Numbered from the stretch's first letter, positions 53,173 through 61,198 are shown. The stretch is 64,000 nt of DNA from Sphingomonas horti (GCF_009753715.1 NZ_WQMS01000008.1:109173-173172); one strand, 5' to 3'. The notes: a model not told the origin generated them from the letters alone. Numbers and translations are program-made.

Positions 53173-53436
53173 TCAGAGCAGGCGGTGGATCGGCGTCCAA
53201 AGCAGGAGCACGCACCCGATCGCCGCAAAGGTGACGAGCGCCCAGAACTCCCTGGGCTCGTCGTGCCGCGCGAATGCCAGCGGGCTGCCGTCGCCGAAGC
53301 CGGAAGGCCACAGCGTCGCGGTGGACGTCCGCAGCGTGCGGACGAGCCAGGCGAACAGGGCGATCGCGAAGCCGACCGGCATGATCAAGGGTTCGGCCCA
53401 CCGCAGGGTCTGGAGAAGCTGTTCGACCGCGCCCAC
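53173..53436 (-). CDS. Small two-TM membrane protein upstream of the GTA cluster
   Basis: An 87-residue protein from GTG 53436. Two hydrophobic segments, PLIMPVGFAIALFAWLV and ALVTFAAIGCVLLLW, flank a polar stretch. It lies divergent from the portal gene, with about 50 bp between their starts, and next to the mobile element. The length and hydrophobic pattern suggest a real gene, but I recognise no family and it is not a known GTA component. Confidence 0.5.
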   Translation of the reverse strand: MGAVEQLLQTLRWAEPLIMPVGFAIALFAWLVRTLRTSTATLWPSGFGDGSPLAFARHDEPREFWALVTFAAIGCVLLLWTPIHRLL

Positions 53437-53486
53437 GCCGCGAGACTAGCGGCCTCGCGAAGCAACGCAAGAACCGGGGAGACGGC

Positions 53487-54614
53487 ATGAAATGGTTCGG
53501 GAAGAAGGCCGCGCGCGGCAGTGCGCGGCCGGCGCTGGCGCGCGGGTTCGGGATGGCGTTCGGGAGCGGCGAATGGCCGCGATCCTATGAAGCGCAGGTG
53601 CGCGATGCCTATGCCCTGAACCCGGTGGCGCAACGGGCGGTGCGGCTGGTGGCGGAAAGCGTCGGTTCGGCGCCGATCGCCTGTTCCGAACCCGAGGTGG
53701 CGCGGCTGATCGCGGCGCAGTCGGGCGGCCAAGGACTGGTCGAGACGGTCGCATCGCACCTGCTGCTGCAAGGAAATGCCTATGTGGAGGTGCTGACGGG
53801 CCGGTCCCTGGATACGCGCCTCTCGACTTCGCTCGCAGCGAACGGAGAAGAAGTAGCCGAACTCTTTGCCTTGCGGCCAGATCGGGTCTCGATCGAGGCG
53901 GACGTGCGCGGGTGGCCAGGCGCCTATCTGTACCGCGTCGGCGAGGTGACGCAGCGAGTCGAGCCGGAGCGGCTGGTGCATGTGCGGACGTTTCACCCGA
54001 CCGACGATCATTACGGGCTCGGCTGCCTCGGCGCCGCGGCGGGCGCCGTGGCGATCCACAACGCGGCGACGCGGTGGAACAAGGGATTGCTGGACAATGC
54101 GGCGCGGCCGAGCGGGGCGCTGGTGTACGAGCCGCAGGACGGGTCCAATCTCTCGCCGGAGCAGTTCGAGCGGCTGAAGGCGGAGCTGGAAGCGAGCTTC
54201 CAGGGCGCGGGCAATGCGGGCCGGCCATTGCTGCTGGACGGCGGTCTTCGATGGCAGGCGCTGAGCCTGACGCCCGCGGACATGGATTTCGTGTCGCTCA
54301 AAGCGGCCGCCGCGCGCGAGATCGCGCTGGCATTCGGCGTGCCGCCGATGCTGCTCGGCCTGCCCGGCGACAACACATACGCGAATTATCGCGAGGCGAA
54401 CCGGTCGCTGTGGCGGCTGACGATCCTGCCGCTCGCCGCCAAGATTTACGGCGCGCTGGCGCAGGGACTGGCGCCGTGGTGGCCGGGCGTGACGGTCGCC
54501 GTCGATGTCGACCGGGTCCCCGAGCTGAGCGAGGATCGGGAGCGGCTGTGGGCGATGGTGTCGGGCGCGGATTTCCTGTCGCCCGAGGAAAAGCGGACGA
54601 CGGTGGGATTGTAG
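53487..54614 (+). CDS. GTA/HK97-type portal protein
   Basis: A 375-residue portal protein of HK97 type, equivalent to RcGTA g3, forming the dodecameric DNA channel at the capsid vertex. AYALNPVAQRAVRLVAESVG, HLLLQGNAYVEV, LRPDRVSIEADV and FGVPPMLLGLPGDNTYANYREAN are typical. It is shorter than tailed-phage portals, as in GTAs. Residues about 109-123 (RSLDTRLSTSLAANG) seem to be encoded by a dispersed repeat inserted in frame. It is the first gene of the cluster, with no terminase upstream. Confidence 0.92.
   Translation: MKWFGKKAARGSARPALARGFGMAFGSGEWPRSYEAQVRDAYALNPVAQRAVRLVAESVGSAPIACSEPEVARLIAAQSGGQGLVETVASHLLLQGNAYVEVLTGRSLDTRLSTSLAANGEEVAELFALRPDRVSIEADVRGWPGAYLYRVGEVTQRVEPERLVHVRTFHPTDDHYGLGCLGAAAGAVAIHNAATRWNKGLLDNAARPSGALVYEPQDGSNLSPEQFERLKAELEASFQGAGNAGRPLLLDGGLRWQALSLTPADMDFVSLKAAAAREIALAFGVPPMLLGLPGDNTYANYREANRSLWRLTILPLAAKIYGALAQGLAPWWPGVTVAVDVDRVPELSEDRERLWAMVSGADFLSPEEKRTTVGL
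53816..53850. repeat. Half-copy of repeat family B inside the portal gene
   Basis: GCGCCTCTCGACTTCGCTC followed by GCAGCGAACGGAG. The first 19 bases match the right arm of the family B element (GCGCCCCTCGACTTCGC-) at 14050-14066. It is in frame and contributes RLSTSLAANG to the protein. Confidence 0.6.
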
Positions 54615-54670
54615 TTCGCGCGAAGACGCGAAGAGTGATCGGTTCGCGCGAACCAGATGGAGACAGGCTG

Positions 54671-54979
54671 ATGTCTCAGGACACGATGCTCGCTGCGCTG
54701 CTGGCGCAGGCGGAGAGCGAAGGCGCCTTGCGCGCGACGCTGCGCGGGCTGGTCGAGGAGGCGTCGGAGCTCGGGGCGCGGCGGGCGCTCGCGTCGCTGG
54801 GGCTGGAGGATGCCGCCGCGGGCAAGGACATGCGCGAGCTGCGCGACCTGCTGGGCGCCTGGCGTGACGCCAAGAAGTCGGCGGTGCAGGCGGTCGCGGG
54901 CTGGTTCGTGCGGCTGCTGCTGGCGCTGATGGTGGTCGGGATCTCGGTGAAGACCGGCCTGTGGGCGCGGCTTTCGTGA
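54671..54979 (+). CDS. DUF6127-like GTA small membrane protein
   Basis: A 102-residue protein with a helical N-terminus (AALLAQAESEGALRATLRGLVEEASELGARRALASLGLE), RDLLGAWRDAKKSA and one C-terminal TM (WFVRLLLALMVVGISVKTGLW). This matches the small gene found between portal and protease in sphingomonad GTA clusters (DUF6127 type, equivalent in position to RcGTA g3.5). The stop overlaps the protease start (TGATG). Its role is unknown, perhaps head assembly at the membrane. Confidence 0.8.
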   Translation: MSQDTMLAALLAQAESEGALRATLRGLVEEASELGARRALASLGLEDAAAGKDMRELRDLLGAWRDAKKSAVQAVAGWFVRLLLALMVVGISVKTGLWARLS

Positions 54980-55332
54980 TGCGGTTCGCGGGCTATGCGG
55001 CCGTGTTCGACCGGCCCGATCGCGGCGGCGACGTGATCCGGGCGGGAGCATTCGCTTCCGCGCGCGGCGCGGTGCCGCTGCTGTGGGAGCATGGCGGGCC
55101 GGCGGGCTCGGTCGAGCGGATCGAGGAGGATGCGCGCGGGCTGCGCGTGATCGGGGCCGCCGAACGCGAGCTTCGGCCCGGCATGGGCTTGTCGATCGGG
55201 TACCGGGTCCGGGCTGCACGCGACCTGCCGCGCGGACGCGAGCTGCTCGACCTGGAGCTGCTGGAAGTGAGCCTGGTGCGGTTCCCGATGCAGCCGCTGG
55301 CGCGGGTGCTTGCGGTGGAGGCGCGGCGCTGA
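54979..55332 (+). CDS. HK97 family prohead protease (GTA g4)
   Basis: A 117-residue prohead protease, small for the family but complete. RFAGYAAVFDRPDRGGDVIRAGAF opens it; the catalytic His is in PLLWEHGGPAGS (about residue 38) and the Ser in GLSIGYRV (about 73). It would process the scaffold and capsid N-terminus. The ATG at 54979 overlaps the preceding stop by one base. Confidence 0.9.
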   Translation: MRFAGYAAVFDRPDRGGDVIRAGAFASARGAVPLLWEHGGPAGSVERIEEDARGLRVIGAAERELRPGMGLSIGYRVRAARDLPRGRELLDLELLEVSLVRFPMQPLARVLAVEARR

Positions 55333-55396
55333 CGCGCCGCACCCCTCACCCCGCTCAGCTTCGCTGAGTCGCCCTCTCCCGCAAAGGGAGAGGGGC
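55332..55396. repeat. Family A repeat between GTA protease and capsid
   Basis: CCCCTCACCCCGCTCAG with CTTCGCTGAG and CCCTCTCCC-GCAAA-GGGAGAGGGG. It is almost identical to the right part of the 516-655 element and lies just upstream of the capsid ribosome-binding site, so it may affect capsid expression. Confidence 0.75.
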
Positions 55397-55418
55397 ATTT
55401 TTGAAGCAGGAGAAAGCG

Positions 55419-56477
55419 ATGGAACAGGTGACGGGCTCGCTGGAGGCGAGTTTCGAGACGGTGACGCATGCGCCGGCTATGGAGCGGCCGGCCTTGTCGG
55501 GGGCGCGCGTGAGCGGCTCTCGGGAAGCGTTCGTCGACGGGTATCTGCGGCGCGGCTCCGAAATCGAGCTGAAGAGCTTTACCGGCGCGGTCGCCGGCGA
55601 CGGCGGCTATGCGGTGCCGAAGGAGATCGACGCGGTCATCGACCGGACACTGACGGCGATCTCGCCGATCCGCCGGATCGCTAATGTGGTTCGTGTCGGC
55701 TCCGCCGGCTATCGCAAACTGGTGACGACCGGCGGCACGCCTTCGGGCTGGGCGTCGGAGACCGGGACGCGGGCGGAGACGGCGACGCCGAGCTTCAAGG
55801 AAATCGCGCCGCCGATGGGCGAGTTGTTCGCCAACCCGGCCGCGAGCCAGGCGATGCTGGACGATGCGGCGTTCGACGTCGAGGGCTGGCTGGCGGGCGA
55901 GATCGCGACCGAGTTCGCGCGCGCCGAGGGGGCGGCGTTTGTCTCCGGCGATGGCGTGAACAAGCCCATGGGTTTCCTGACCGGCACGCCGACCGATGAG
56001 CCGGACGACGAGCGGGCGTTCGGGACGCTTCAGTATCTGGCGACCGGCGCTGCCGGTGCGTTCCCGGCGTCGAGCCCGCAGGACAAATTGATCGACCTGA
56101 TCCAGTCGCTACGCACGCCTTATCGGCAGGGCGCCGCGTTCGTGATGAACTCGGCGACGCTGGCGCGCATCCGCAAGTTCAAGACCGCGGACGGCGCCTT
56201 TCTGTGGCAGCCGGCGATGGCGAGCGGCCAGCCGGACACGCTGCTCGGCTATCCGGTCGTGGAGGCCGAGGACATGCCGGACATCGCCGCCGACAGCTTC
56301 TCGATCGCGTTCGGCAATTTCCGTGCCGGCTATCTGATCGCGGAGCGGAGCGAGACGAGCATCCTGCGCGATCCGTTCACCCACAAGCCGTTCGTCCATT
56401 TCTACGCGGTCAAGCGGATCGGCGGCGCGGTGACCAACGCCGAAGCGATCAAGCTGCTGAAGTTCGCCGCGAGCTGA
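55419..56477 (+). CDS. HK97-fold major capsid protein (GTA g5)
   Basis: A 352-residue major capsid protein. GAVAGDGGYAVPKEIDAVID is the classic start of the mature HK97-type coat, followed by RKLVTTGGTPSGWASETG, LFANPAASQAMLDDAAFD and the C-terminal HFYAVKRIGGAVTNAEAIKLL. The ATG 55419 has an AGGAGA ribosome-binding site; an in-frame TTG at 55401 lies in the repeat-adjacent region and is less likely. It builds the small GTA head that packages random host DNA. Confidence 0.94.
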   Translation: MEQVTGSLEASFETVTHAPAMERPALSGARVSGSREAFVDGYLRRGSEIELKSFTGAVAGDGGYAVPKEIDAVIDRTLTAISPIRRIANVVRVGSAGYRKLVTTGGTPSGWASETGTRAETATPSFKEIAPPMGELFANPAASQAMLDDAAFDVEGWLAGEIATEFARAEGAAFVSGDGVNKPMGFLTGTPTDEPDDERAFGTLQYLATGAAGAFPASSPQDKLIDLIQSLRTPYRQGAAFVMNSATLARIRKFKTADGAFLWQPAMASGQPDTLLGYPVVEAEDMPDIAADSFSIAFGNFRAGYLIAERSETSILRDPFTHKPFVHFYAVKRIGGAVTNAEAIKLLKFAAS

Positions 56478-56498
56478 CAAGCCCCACCTCCGGCCCCT

Positions 56499-56541
56499 GC
56501 TCCTTCGACCTGGCTCAGCACAGGCCTGAAGGGGAGGGGCT
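56499..56541. repeat. Dispersed repeat, family E, after the capsid gene
   Basis: CCTGCTCCTTCGACCTGGCT and CAGCACAGGCCTGAAGGGGA form an imperfect inverted repeat in the 87-bp gap between the capsid and spike genes. The CTTCGACCTGGCTCAGCACAGG unit resembles widespread sphingomonad intergenic repeats; I base this on recall, not on a second copy here. Confidence 0.45.
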
Positions 56542-56564
56542 TTGCACCTGTCGAGGAGATCATC

Positions 56565-56831
56565 ATGTCCGATCCGTTTTCCGGGCTGGTCGACGGCGTG
56601 TCGGCGCCGGCGACGCGCGGTGTCGCGGTCAGCCCGCACGACAGCAATCCGCTTGCCGAGATGCCGAAGGCATTGTTCATCGGCACGGCCGGCGACCTGG
56701 TCGCGCGAGGCATCAACGACGGCGCCGACGTGACATTCAGGAACCTGGCGGCGGGGTCGGTGCTGCCGTTCCGCGCGCGTTTCGTGCGGGCGACCGGCAC
56801 CACGGCCGCCGACATCGTGGCGCTGTACTGA
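56565..56831 (+). CDS. GTA head-spike base protein (Rcc01079-like)
   Basis: An 88-residue protein, MSDPFSGLVDGVSAPATRGV then AVSPHDSNPLAEMPKALFIG, followed by TAGDLVARGINDGADVTFRNLAAGSVLPFRARFVRATGTTAADIVALY. The LPFR-V-ATGTTA-IVALY ending closely fits the Rcc01079 (GhsA) spike base family of the Rhodobacter GTA. In R. capsulatus the spike genes lie outside the main cluster; here they sit between capsid and connector. Its stop overlaps the next start (TGATG). Confidence 0.8.
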   Translation: MSDPFSGLVDGVSAPATRGVAVSPHDSNPLAEMPKALFIGTAGDLVARGINDGADVTFRNLAAGSVLPFRARFVRATGTTAADIVALY

Positions 56832-59146
56832 TGGGGATCTTCGGTTTCGCGACGGACCTCGCGGTGCGGCAGCGACGGGTGAGCGCACCTGCCGCGCCGG
56901 CCGCGGCGATCACGTCGCTGGAGGTTCTGGGCGCGGCCGTCCTGCCCGATGGGGCGGACGCCGCGATCCCGAACGGCTGGGTCGCGAAAGCGACGTTGCC
57001 GGATGACGGCGTATCAGCCTTCGACCCGAAGAAGATCAGCCTGACGGTCACCGATCCGGGCTTCGACACGGCGGGCAATGCGACGGTCGTGACGCGCACG
57101 ATCACCGGCACCGAGATCGTCCGCAAGCAGTATCCGAACCAGGGGCAGCGGCTGAACTCGGCACCTGGCGGTATCGGCACGCCGCGCACCGTCTATTTCG
57201 CGCTGTCGGAAGAAGTGTTCGCTGGATCGACGATCACCGCCGCCAATGCCGCCGCCGGCTATTATGGCGGCGCGGCGGCCGGATCGATTGCGGGGATCGT
57301 CAACTCGTCGTCGCTCGCCTATCCGGTGCCGCTGTTCGCCTGGCTGCAGCCGCAGCACGAGCGGGCGACGGGGGCAAGCTTTGCCGTCGAGGCGGCCTGT
57401 TATCACCGCCACGCGATGAACGGGCAGCAGGTCGCCTGCATCGAGTTCTACGGCCGCGATGCGGCGGGCGGCAACCTGACCGCGGTGCAGCGCGCGTCGC
57501 TGCCGGCGCTCTCCGCCTTCCAGACGGCGGGCCCGATCGTCGAGGCATGGAAGGCGACGATCCCGCTGGCGACGCTGCCGCAGGGCGATCTGTGCCAGGC
57601 GATCGCGGTGGTGAAGCCGTGGATCGGCCCGGCCTTCGACCTGTCGGTGGCGGGAACCGGCGTCTATGGCACGCTCACCGCCGGCACGCCCGTCGACACG
57701 GCCCAGCCGGAGACGCCGCTGCGCTTCCTGTGCGACAAGACGGGCGGCTATGGCGGGCTGCAGGCATGGGTGAAGGCCGGGGCGTCGGGTGGCGCGGTCG
57801 GCTCAAGCGCGACGCCGTTTGCGACCGTGCAGGCGGCGCTTGCCGCGCTCGCCACCGCCAACGGCAGCGGCAAGGGCCATGCCGACCATAGCGGCTCGAC
57901 GATCTTCCTGATGGACAATGGGGGAGCCGCCGTCGATCACGCGATCGGCGCCACCAGCGCGACGGCGGCGGGCAAATGCTGGACCGATATCAAGGTCGAT
58001 CCGGCCGCCACCGGGCAGGTGCGCGCGACCGTCGCCGGGCTGGTCGCGACCGCCGACCTGCTGCGCTTCTTCGTGCCGTTCTTCGTTAACGCCACCGGCA
58101 ACAACACGCTGGACGGCGGCAGCAGCGCGAACGTCAAGCGGATCGCGTTCGAGGGCGCGGCGCTCAGCTATGGCGCGAGCCTGCCCGCCCAGGGCCTGAC
58201 CTTCCGCTTCGGCATGGGCTATTGGCGCAACTGCACGCTTACCAATGCCTTTACCCCCTTCGGCACTTTCAGCGGCCACCGCAACGCGGCGGCGCTGGTG
58301 CTCGGCTGCACCGGCAACCTGGTCTCGACCGGTGCCGGCGCCACGCCTTACGCCTTTATCGGCAACGCGATCGACGGGCTGCGGATCGACGACGTGGCGG
58401 CGGCCGATGCCAATGCCTTCCCGCAGGACGGGATGATCATCGCCAATAATGTGCTGACGCGCATGGCCGGCGTATTCAAGATCGCGACCCAGCGGTCGAT
58501 CGCCGGCGCGGCGCGCGTGCAGAACGTGCTGGAGACGGCGGCCGGCTATCCGGCGGGCGGCGAGGCGGCGAACATCGCCGCCGGCGGCACCGCCGCCGTT
58601 TCCAACATCGTCTCGATGCACAACACCGTGCCCGGCGTCGGCGTCGGCAGCTCCAACCAGGCGCGGCAGCTCGGCGTCTATGCCGATACGGCAGGCACCG
58701 TCGGCGTGCAGCGGCAGATGGTCGAGCGGTTCGAGCTGCTGCACCAGCGCAACTGCAAGGTCGACACCTTCACGGTCAACACGACCGCGACCGGGCGGAC
58801 CGGCCCCTGGCGCTATCGCTATGGCGTCGGGCTGCTCGGCAACGTCGTCGTCACCGGCGATGCCTCCAGCGGCCTCGCGACCGTGGCCGACCCGAGCGGC
58901 AACAACTGGTCGGGCGAGTATCTGGAGCCGGGCAGCAGCTGGACCGCGGGCGAGGCGAACGTGGTGTTCGTCGACAACAAGTCAGGGTCGGCGGGTGCCG
59001 GCGGGGGGAATTACGCGCTGAGCGGGGCGGCGAACGCTGCCTATGGGCGCGTGCCGGCAGGGCAAAGTGCGCTGCGGTACGACCTGGCCGGCAGAGCGAG
59101 GCTGAACGACGGCACGGGCGCAGCCGGTGCCTATGAGCGGGACTGA
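56831..59146 (+). CDS. Large putative GTA head-spike fibre
   Basis: A 771-residue protein coupled to the spike-base gene by a one-base overlap. The first 330 residues are mostly beta and contain FDPKKISLTVTDPGFDTAGN. From about 340 the sequence looks like a parallel beta-helix or other tail-spike fold, rich in Gly, Ala, Asn and Thr, with NTLDGGSSANVKRIAFEGAAL and GHRNAAALVLGC. By position and coupling it is likely the counterpart of GhsB, which binds cell-surface polysaccharide. No hydrolase active site is evident. The homology claim rests on context more than on sequence. Confidence 0.7.
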   Translation: MGIFGFATDLAVRQRRVSAPAAPAAAITSLEVLGAAVLPDGADAAIPNGWVAKATLPDDGVSAFDPKKISLTVTDPGFDTAGNATVVTRTITGTEIVRKQYPNQGQRLNSAPGGIGTPRTVYFALSEEVFAGSTITAANAAAGYYGGAAAGSIAGIVNSSSLAYPVPLFAWLQPQHERATGASFAVEAACYHRHAMNGQQVACIEFYGRDAAGGNLTAVQRASLPALSAFQTAGPIVEAWKATIPLATLPQGDLCQAIAVVKPWIGPAFDLSVAGTGVYGTLTAGTPVDTAQPETPLRFLCDKTGGYGGLQAWVKAGASGGAVGSSATPFATVQAALAALATANGSGKGHADHSGSTIFLMDNGGAAVDHAIGATSATAAGKCWTDIKVDPAATGQVRATVAGLVATADLLRFFVPFFVNATGNNTLDGGSSANVKRIAFEGAALSYGASLPAQGLTFRFGMGYWRNCTLTNAFTPFGTFSGHRNAAALVLGCTGNLVSTGAGATPYAFIGNAIDGLRIDDVAAADANAFPQDGMIIANNVLTRMAGVFKIATQRSIAGAARVQNVLETAAGYPAGGEAANIAAGGTAAVSNIVSMHNTVPGVGVGSSNQARQLGVYADTAGTVGVQRQMVERFELLHQRNCKVDTFTVNTTATGRTGPWRYRYGVGLLGNVVVTGDASSGLATVADPSGNNWSGEYLEPGSSWTAGEANVVFVDNKSGSAGAGGGNYALSGAANAAYGRVPAGQSALRYDLAGRARLNDGTGAAGAYERD

Positions 59147-59229
59147 GTGCGGACGATCCGCGGCTCAAGGGGAGACAGGCAGATGATCGAGATGGAACCG
59201 GCCTTCGCGGGCAGGGCGGGGAGGCGCGC

Positions 59230-59808
59230 GTGCTGACGATGGTTGGCTTTGCCGATGCCGACCTCGCCGCCGCGCGAGAGGCAGCGAAGCGTTACGCTCG
59301 GGTCGAGCAGGCCGGCGAGGATGCCCTGATCGGCGATCTCGCCGCCACCTGCCTGTTGCTGTGCGAGGCATTTTGCGGCCGCATCGGCCTCGCGCGCGAG
59401 GCGGTGGAGATTCTGCCTGCCTCAGCCGAATGGAGTCGGCTGGCAGCAGGACCGGTGCGGTCGATCACAGCGGTCGAGGGTATTCCCGCCGAGGGAGCGG
59501 CGTTCACGCTGCCAGTCGAATCCTACGCGATCGACATTGACGCGGAGGGGAGCGGGTGGGTTCGCGTGACGACGCCCGGCGCGGCAGGAAGAGTCCGCGT
59601 GACCTATCTCGCCGGGCTAGCGGACGACTGGGACCGCCTGCCGGAGCCGCTGCGCCAGGGCGTGGTGCGGCTGACCACGCACCTCTTCGCCCACCGCGAC
59701 GACGCCCGCGAAGGCGCGCCACCGGCCGCCGTGGCGGCGCTGTGGCGGCCCTGGCGCCGGGTGAGCCTGGGCGAGCCGACAGGGCGGAGCGGAGGGCCTT
59801 TCAGATGA
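59230..59808 (+). CDS. Head-tail connector protein (GTA g6-like)
   Basis: A 192-residue connector of the phiE125 gp8/HK97 gp6 type. EQAGEDALIGDLAATCLLLCEAFCGR, RSITAVEGIPAEG and a C-terminal VRLTTHLFAHRDDAREGAPPAAVAALWRPWRRV match the family. It would form the ring below the portal. The start is GTG 59230; the four-base overlap (ATGA) with the DUF3168 gene supports its end. No head-closure (g7) gene lies between them. Confidence 0.87.
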   Translation: MLTMVGFADADLAAAREAAKRYARVEQAGEDALIGDLAATCLLLCEAFCGRIGLAREAVEILPASAEWSRLAAGPVRSITAVEGIPAEGAAFTLPVESYAIDIDAEGSGWVRVTTPGAAGRVRVTYLAGLADDWDRLPEPLRQGVVRLTTHLFAHRDDAREGAPPAAVAALWRPWRRVSLGEPTGRSGGPFR

Positions 59809-60200
59809 GCTTCGAAGCAGAGCTGCAAGCAGCGGTGCTGAGCGCGCTCGCGGCCGAGCCGGCGATCGCCGCGCAGGCGAACGGCGTGTTCCTGGAACGG
59901 CCGGCCCGGGCGACGCCCCCTTATCTGGTGCTTGGCCCAATGCTGAGCAGCGACTGGGGCGCGAAGGGCATTGCCGGCCGCGAAGTGCGGCTGACGGTGC
60001 GTGTCCACGACGCGGGCGAGAGCTGGTCGCGTGCTGTGTCGCTGCAGGGCGCGGCGAGCTCTGCGATCGATGCCCTGCCGCGCCAGCTGAGCGGATGGCG
60101 ACTGGGCTCGGTCGTGCTGCTGCGCGCGCGGACCGGCCGCGATGGGCCGAACGGCTGGCTCGGCACCGTCGAATATCGAGTGCGAGCAATGGAGGGCTGA
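59805..60200 (+). CDS. DUF3168 tail terminator-type protein (GTA g8)
   Basis: A 131-residue DUF3168 protein, MSFEAELQAAVLSALAAEPA followed by PYLVLGPMLSSDWGAKGIAGREVRLTVRVHDAG. The fold is that of tail-terminator proteins that cap the tail tube at the head junction. It overlaps the connector gene and is followed by the tail-tube gene. Length and order match GTA g8. Confidence 0.9.
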   Translation: MSFEAELQAAVLSALAAEPAIAAQANGVFLERPARATPPYLVLGPMLSSDWGAKGIAGREVRLTVRVHDAGESWSRAVSLQGAASSAIDALPRQLSGWRLGSVVLLRARTGRDGPNGWLGTVEYRVRAMEG

Positions 60201-60201
60201 C

Positions 60202-60609
60202 ATGCCGATCGAACGGGGAAGCGCGTTTCTGCTGAAGGTGGGAGACGGCGCCGCGCCGCCGGCTTACGCAACCGTTGCGGGCCTGCGGACAACGCAGCTG
60301 AGCGTCAATGGCGAGACGGTAGTCGTCACAAACAAGGATTCGGGTGGCTGGCGCGAACTGCTTTCCGGCGCGGGCGTGCGATCGGTCTCGGTATCCGGGG
60401 CCGGCGTGTTCACGGGATCGACCGCGGAGGCGCGGTTGAAGGCCAATGCGCTGTCCGGCGTGCTCGACGATTACGAGCTCAGCTTCGAAAGCGGCGAGCG
60501 CATGCGCGGCCAATTCCTGGTCTCGCGTCTCGATTATGCCGGAGATTTCAATGGCGAGCGAAGCTACACGCTGAGCCTCGAGAGCTCGGGCGAGGTGGTG
60601 TCGCTGTGA
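60202..60609 (+). CDS. Major tail tube protein (GTA g9)
   Basis: A 135-residue tail-tube protein of the TP901-1 type. PIERGSAFLLKVGDG, ETVVVTNKDSGGWRELL, GVRSVSVSGAGVFTGS and DYELSFESGERMRGQFLVSRLDYAGDFNGERSYTLSLESSG are hallmarks of the GTA major tail protein. It polymerises into the short tail tube. Its TGA overlaps the GTG of the next gene (GTGA). Confidence 0.93.
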   Translation: MPIERGSAFLLKVGDGAAPPAYATVAGLRTTQLSVNGETVVVTNKDSGGWRELLSGAGVRSVSVSGAGVFTGSTAEARLKANALSGVLDDYELSFESGERMRGQFLVSRLDYAGDFNGERSYTLSLESSGEVVSL

Positions 60610-60917
60610 GCGCGGCCAACTCTGCGCGCGGCGAGGCAAGTATGCGGATCGGGGGAACCGACCTCGTCTTGCGCCCGAGCTTTGCGGCGCTGGTGGCGGC
60701 GGAGGAGGAGCTTGGGCCGTTGTTCGCGCTGGTCGAGCGTGCGGCAGCGGGCGGGCTGAAGCTGTCGGAAATGACGGCGCTGTTCTGGCATTGCCTGCGC
60801 GATCGGCCGGAGAACCTGAGCCGCGCGGCGTTCGGTGAAGCCTTGGTGGCCGGCGGGCTGGTTGCGGCGACGCCGGCGCTGAAGCTGTTGCTGCGCCAGG
60901 TGCTGCAGGGGCGGTGA
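60606..60917 (+). CDS. GTA family tail assembly chaperone (g10-like, TAC_11 type)
   Basis: A 103-residue protein with LRPSFAALVAAEEELGPLFALVERAAAG and LSEMTALFWHCLRD, typical of the gene-transfer-agent family/TAC_11 proteins that chaperone the tape measure protein. It begins at GTG 60606 in a four-base overlap and ends in a GTGA overlap with the next gene. Confidence 0.88.
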   Translation: MSAANSARGEASMRIGGTDLVLRPSFAALVAAEEELGPLFALVERAAAGGLKLSEMTALFWHCLRDRPENLSRAAFGEALVAGGLVAATPALKLLLRQVLQGR

Positions 60918-61198
60918 TCATGGGTCGTCATCCCGGGCTTGACCCGGGACCCACCTGCCCTTCGTCAATGGCCGTGGAAGGTAGGCCCCGGCTCAAGGCC
61001 GGGGTGACGGAGTTTGCAATTGCTGCCAGCAGGCTCGCCGGCCTGGCGGGCGCTTTGCTCGGCTGGCGGCCGGCTGAGTTCTGGACAGCGACGCCGGCCG
61101 AGCTGGCGACGATCCTCGCGGCCTTGGCGCCGCGCCACGAGGCCCCCGCCGGGAGCGATGTGCTCGCCGAATTGCAGGAGCGGTTTCCCGATGGATGA
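60914..61198 (+). CDS. Second tail assembly chaperone (TAC_6 type) with a repeat-encoded N-terminus
   Basis: A 94-residue protein from GTG 60914. Residues 34-94 (FAIAASRLAGLAGALLGWRPAEFWTATPAELATILAALA) are a typical small GTA tail chaperone, normally about 60-70 residues. Residues 4-33 (GRHPGLDPGPT, then RPRLKAGVTE) are the translation of a family C palindromic repeat that inserted after the third codon with exact 30-codon length, keeping the frame. An internal ATG at 60968 could restore a shorter product. It overlaps the tape measure gene by 8 bp. Confidence 0.85.
   Translation: MIMGRHPGLDPGPTCPSSMAVEGRPRLKAGVTEFAIAASRLAGLAGALLGWRPAEFWTATPAELATILAALAPRHEAPAGSDVLAELQERFPDG
60923..61012. repeat. 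Family C repeat embedded in the tail chaperone gene
   Basis: GTCGTCATCCCGGGCTTGAC, then CCGGGACC, a spacer, then GGAAGGTAGGCCCCGGCTCA and AGGCCGGGGTGACGGAG. The right arm repeats that of the 40593-40661 copy. Its length of 90 bp equals 30 codons. Confidence 0.8.
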
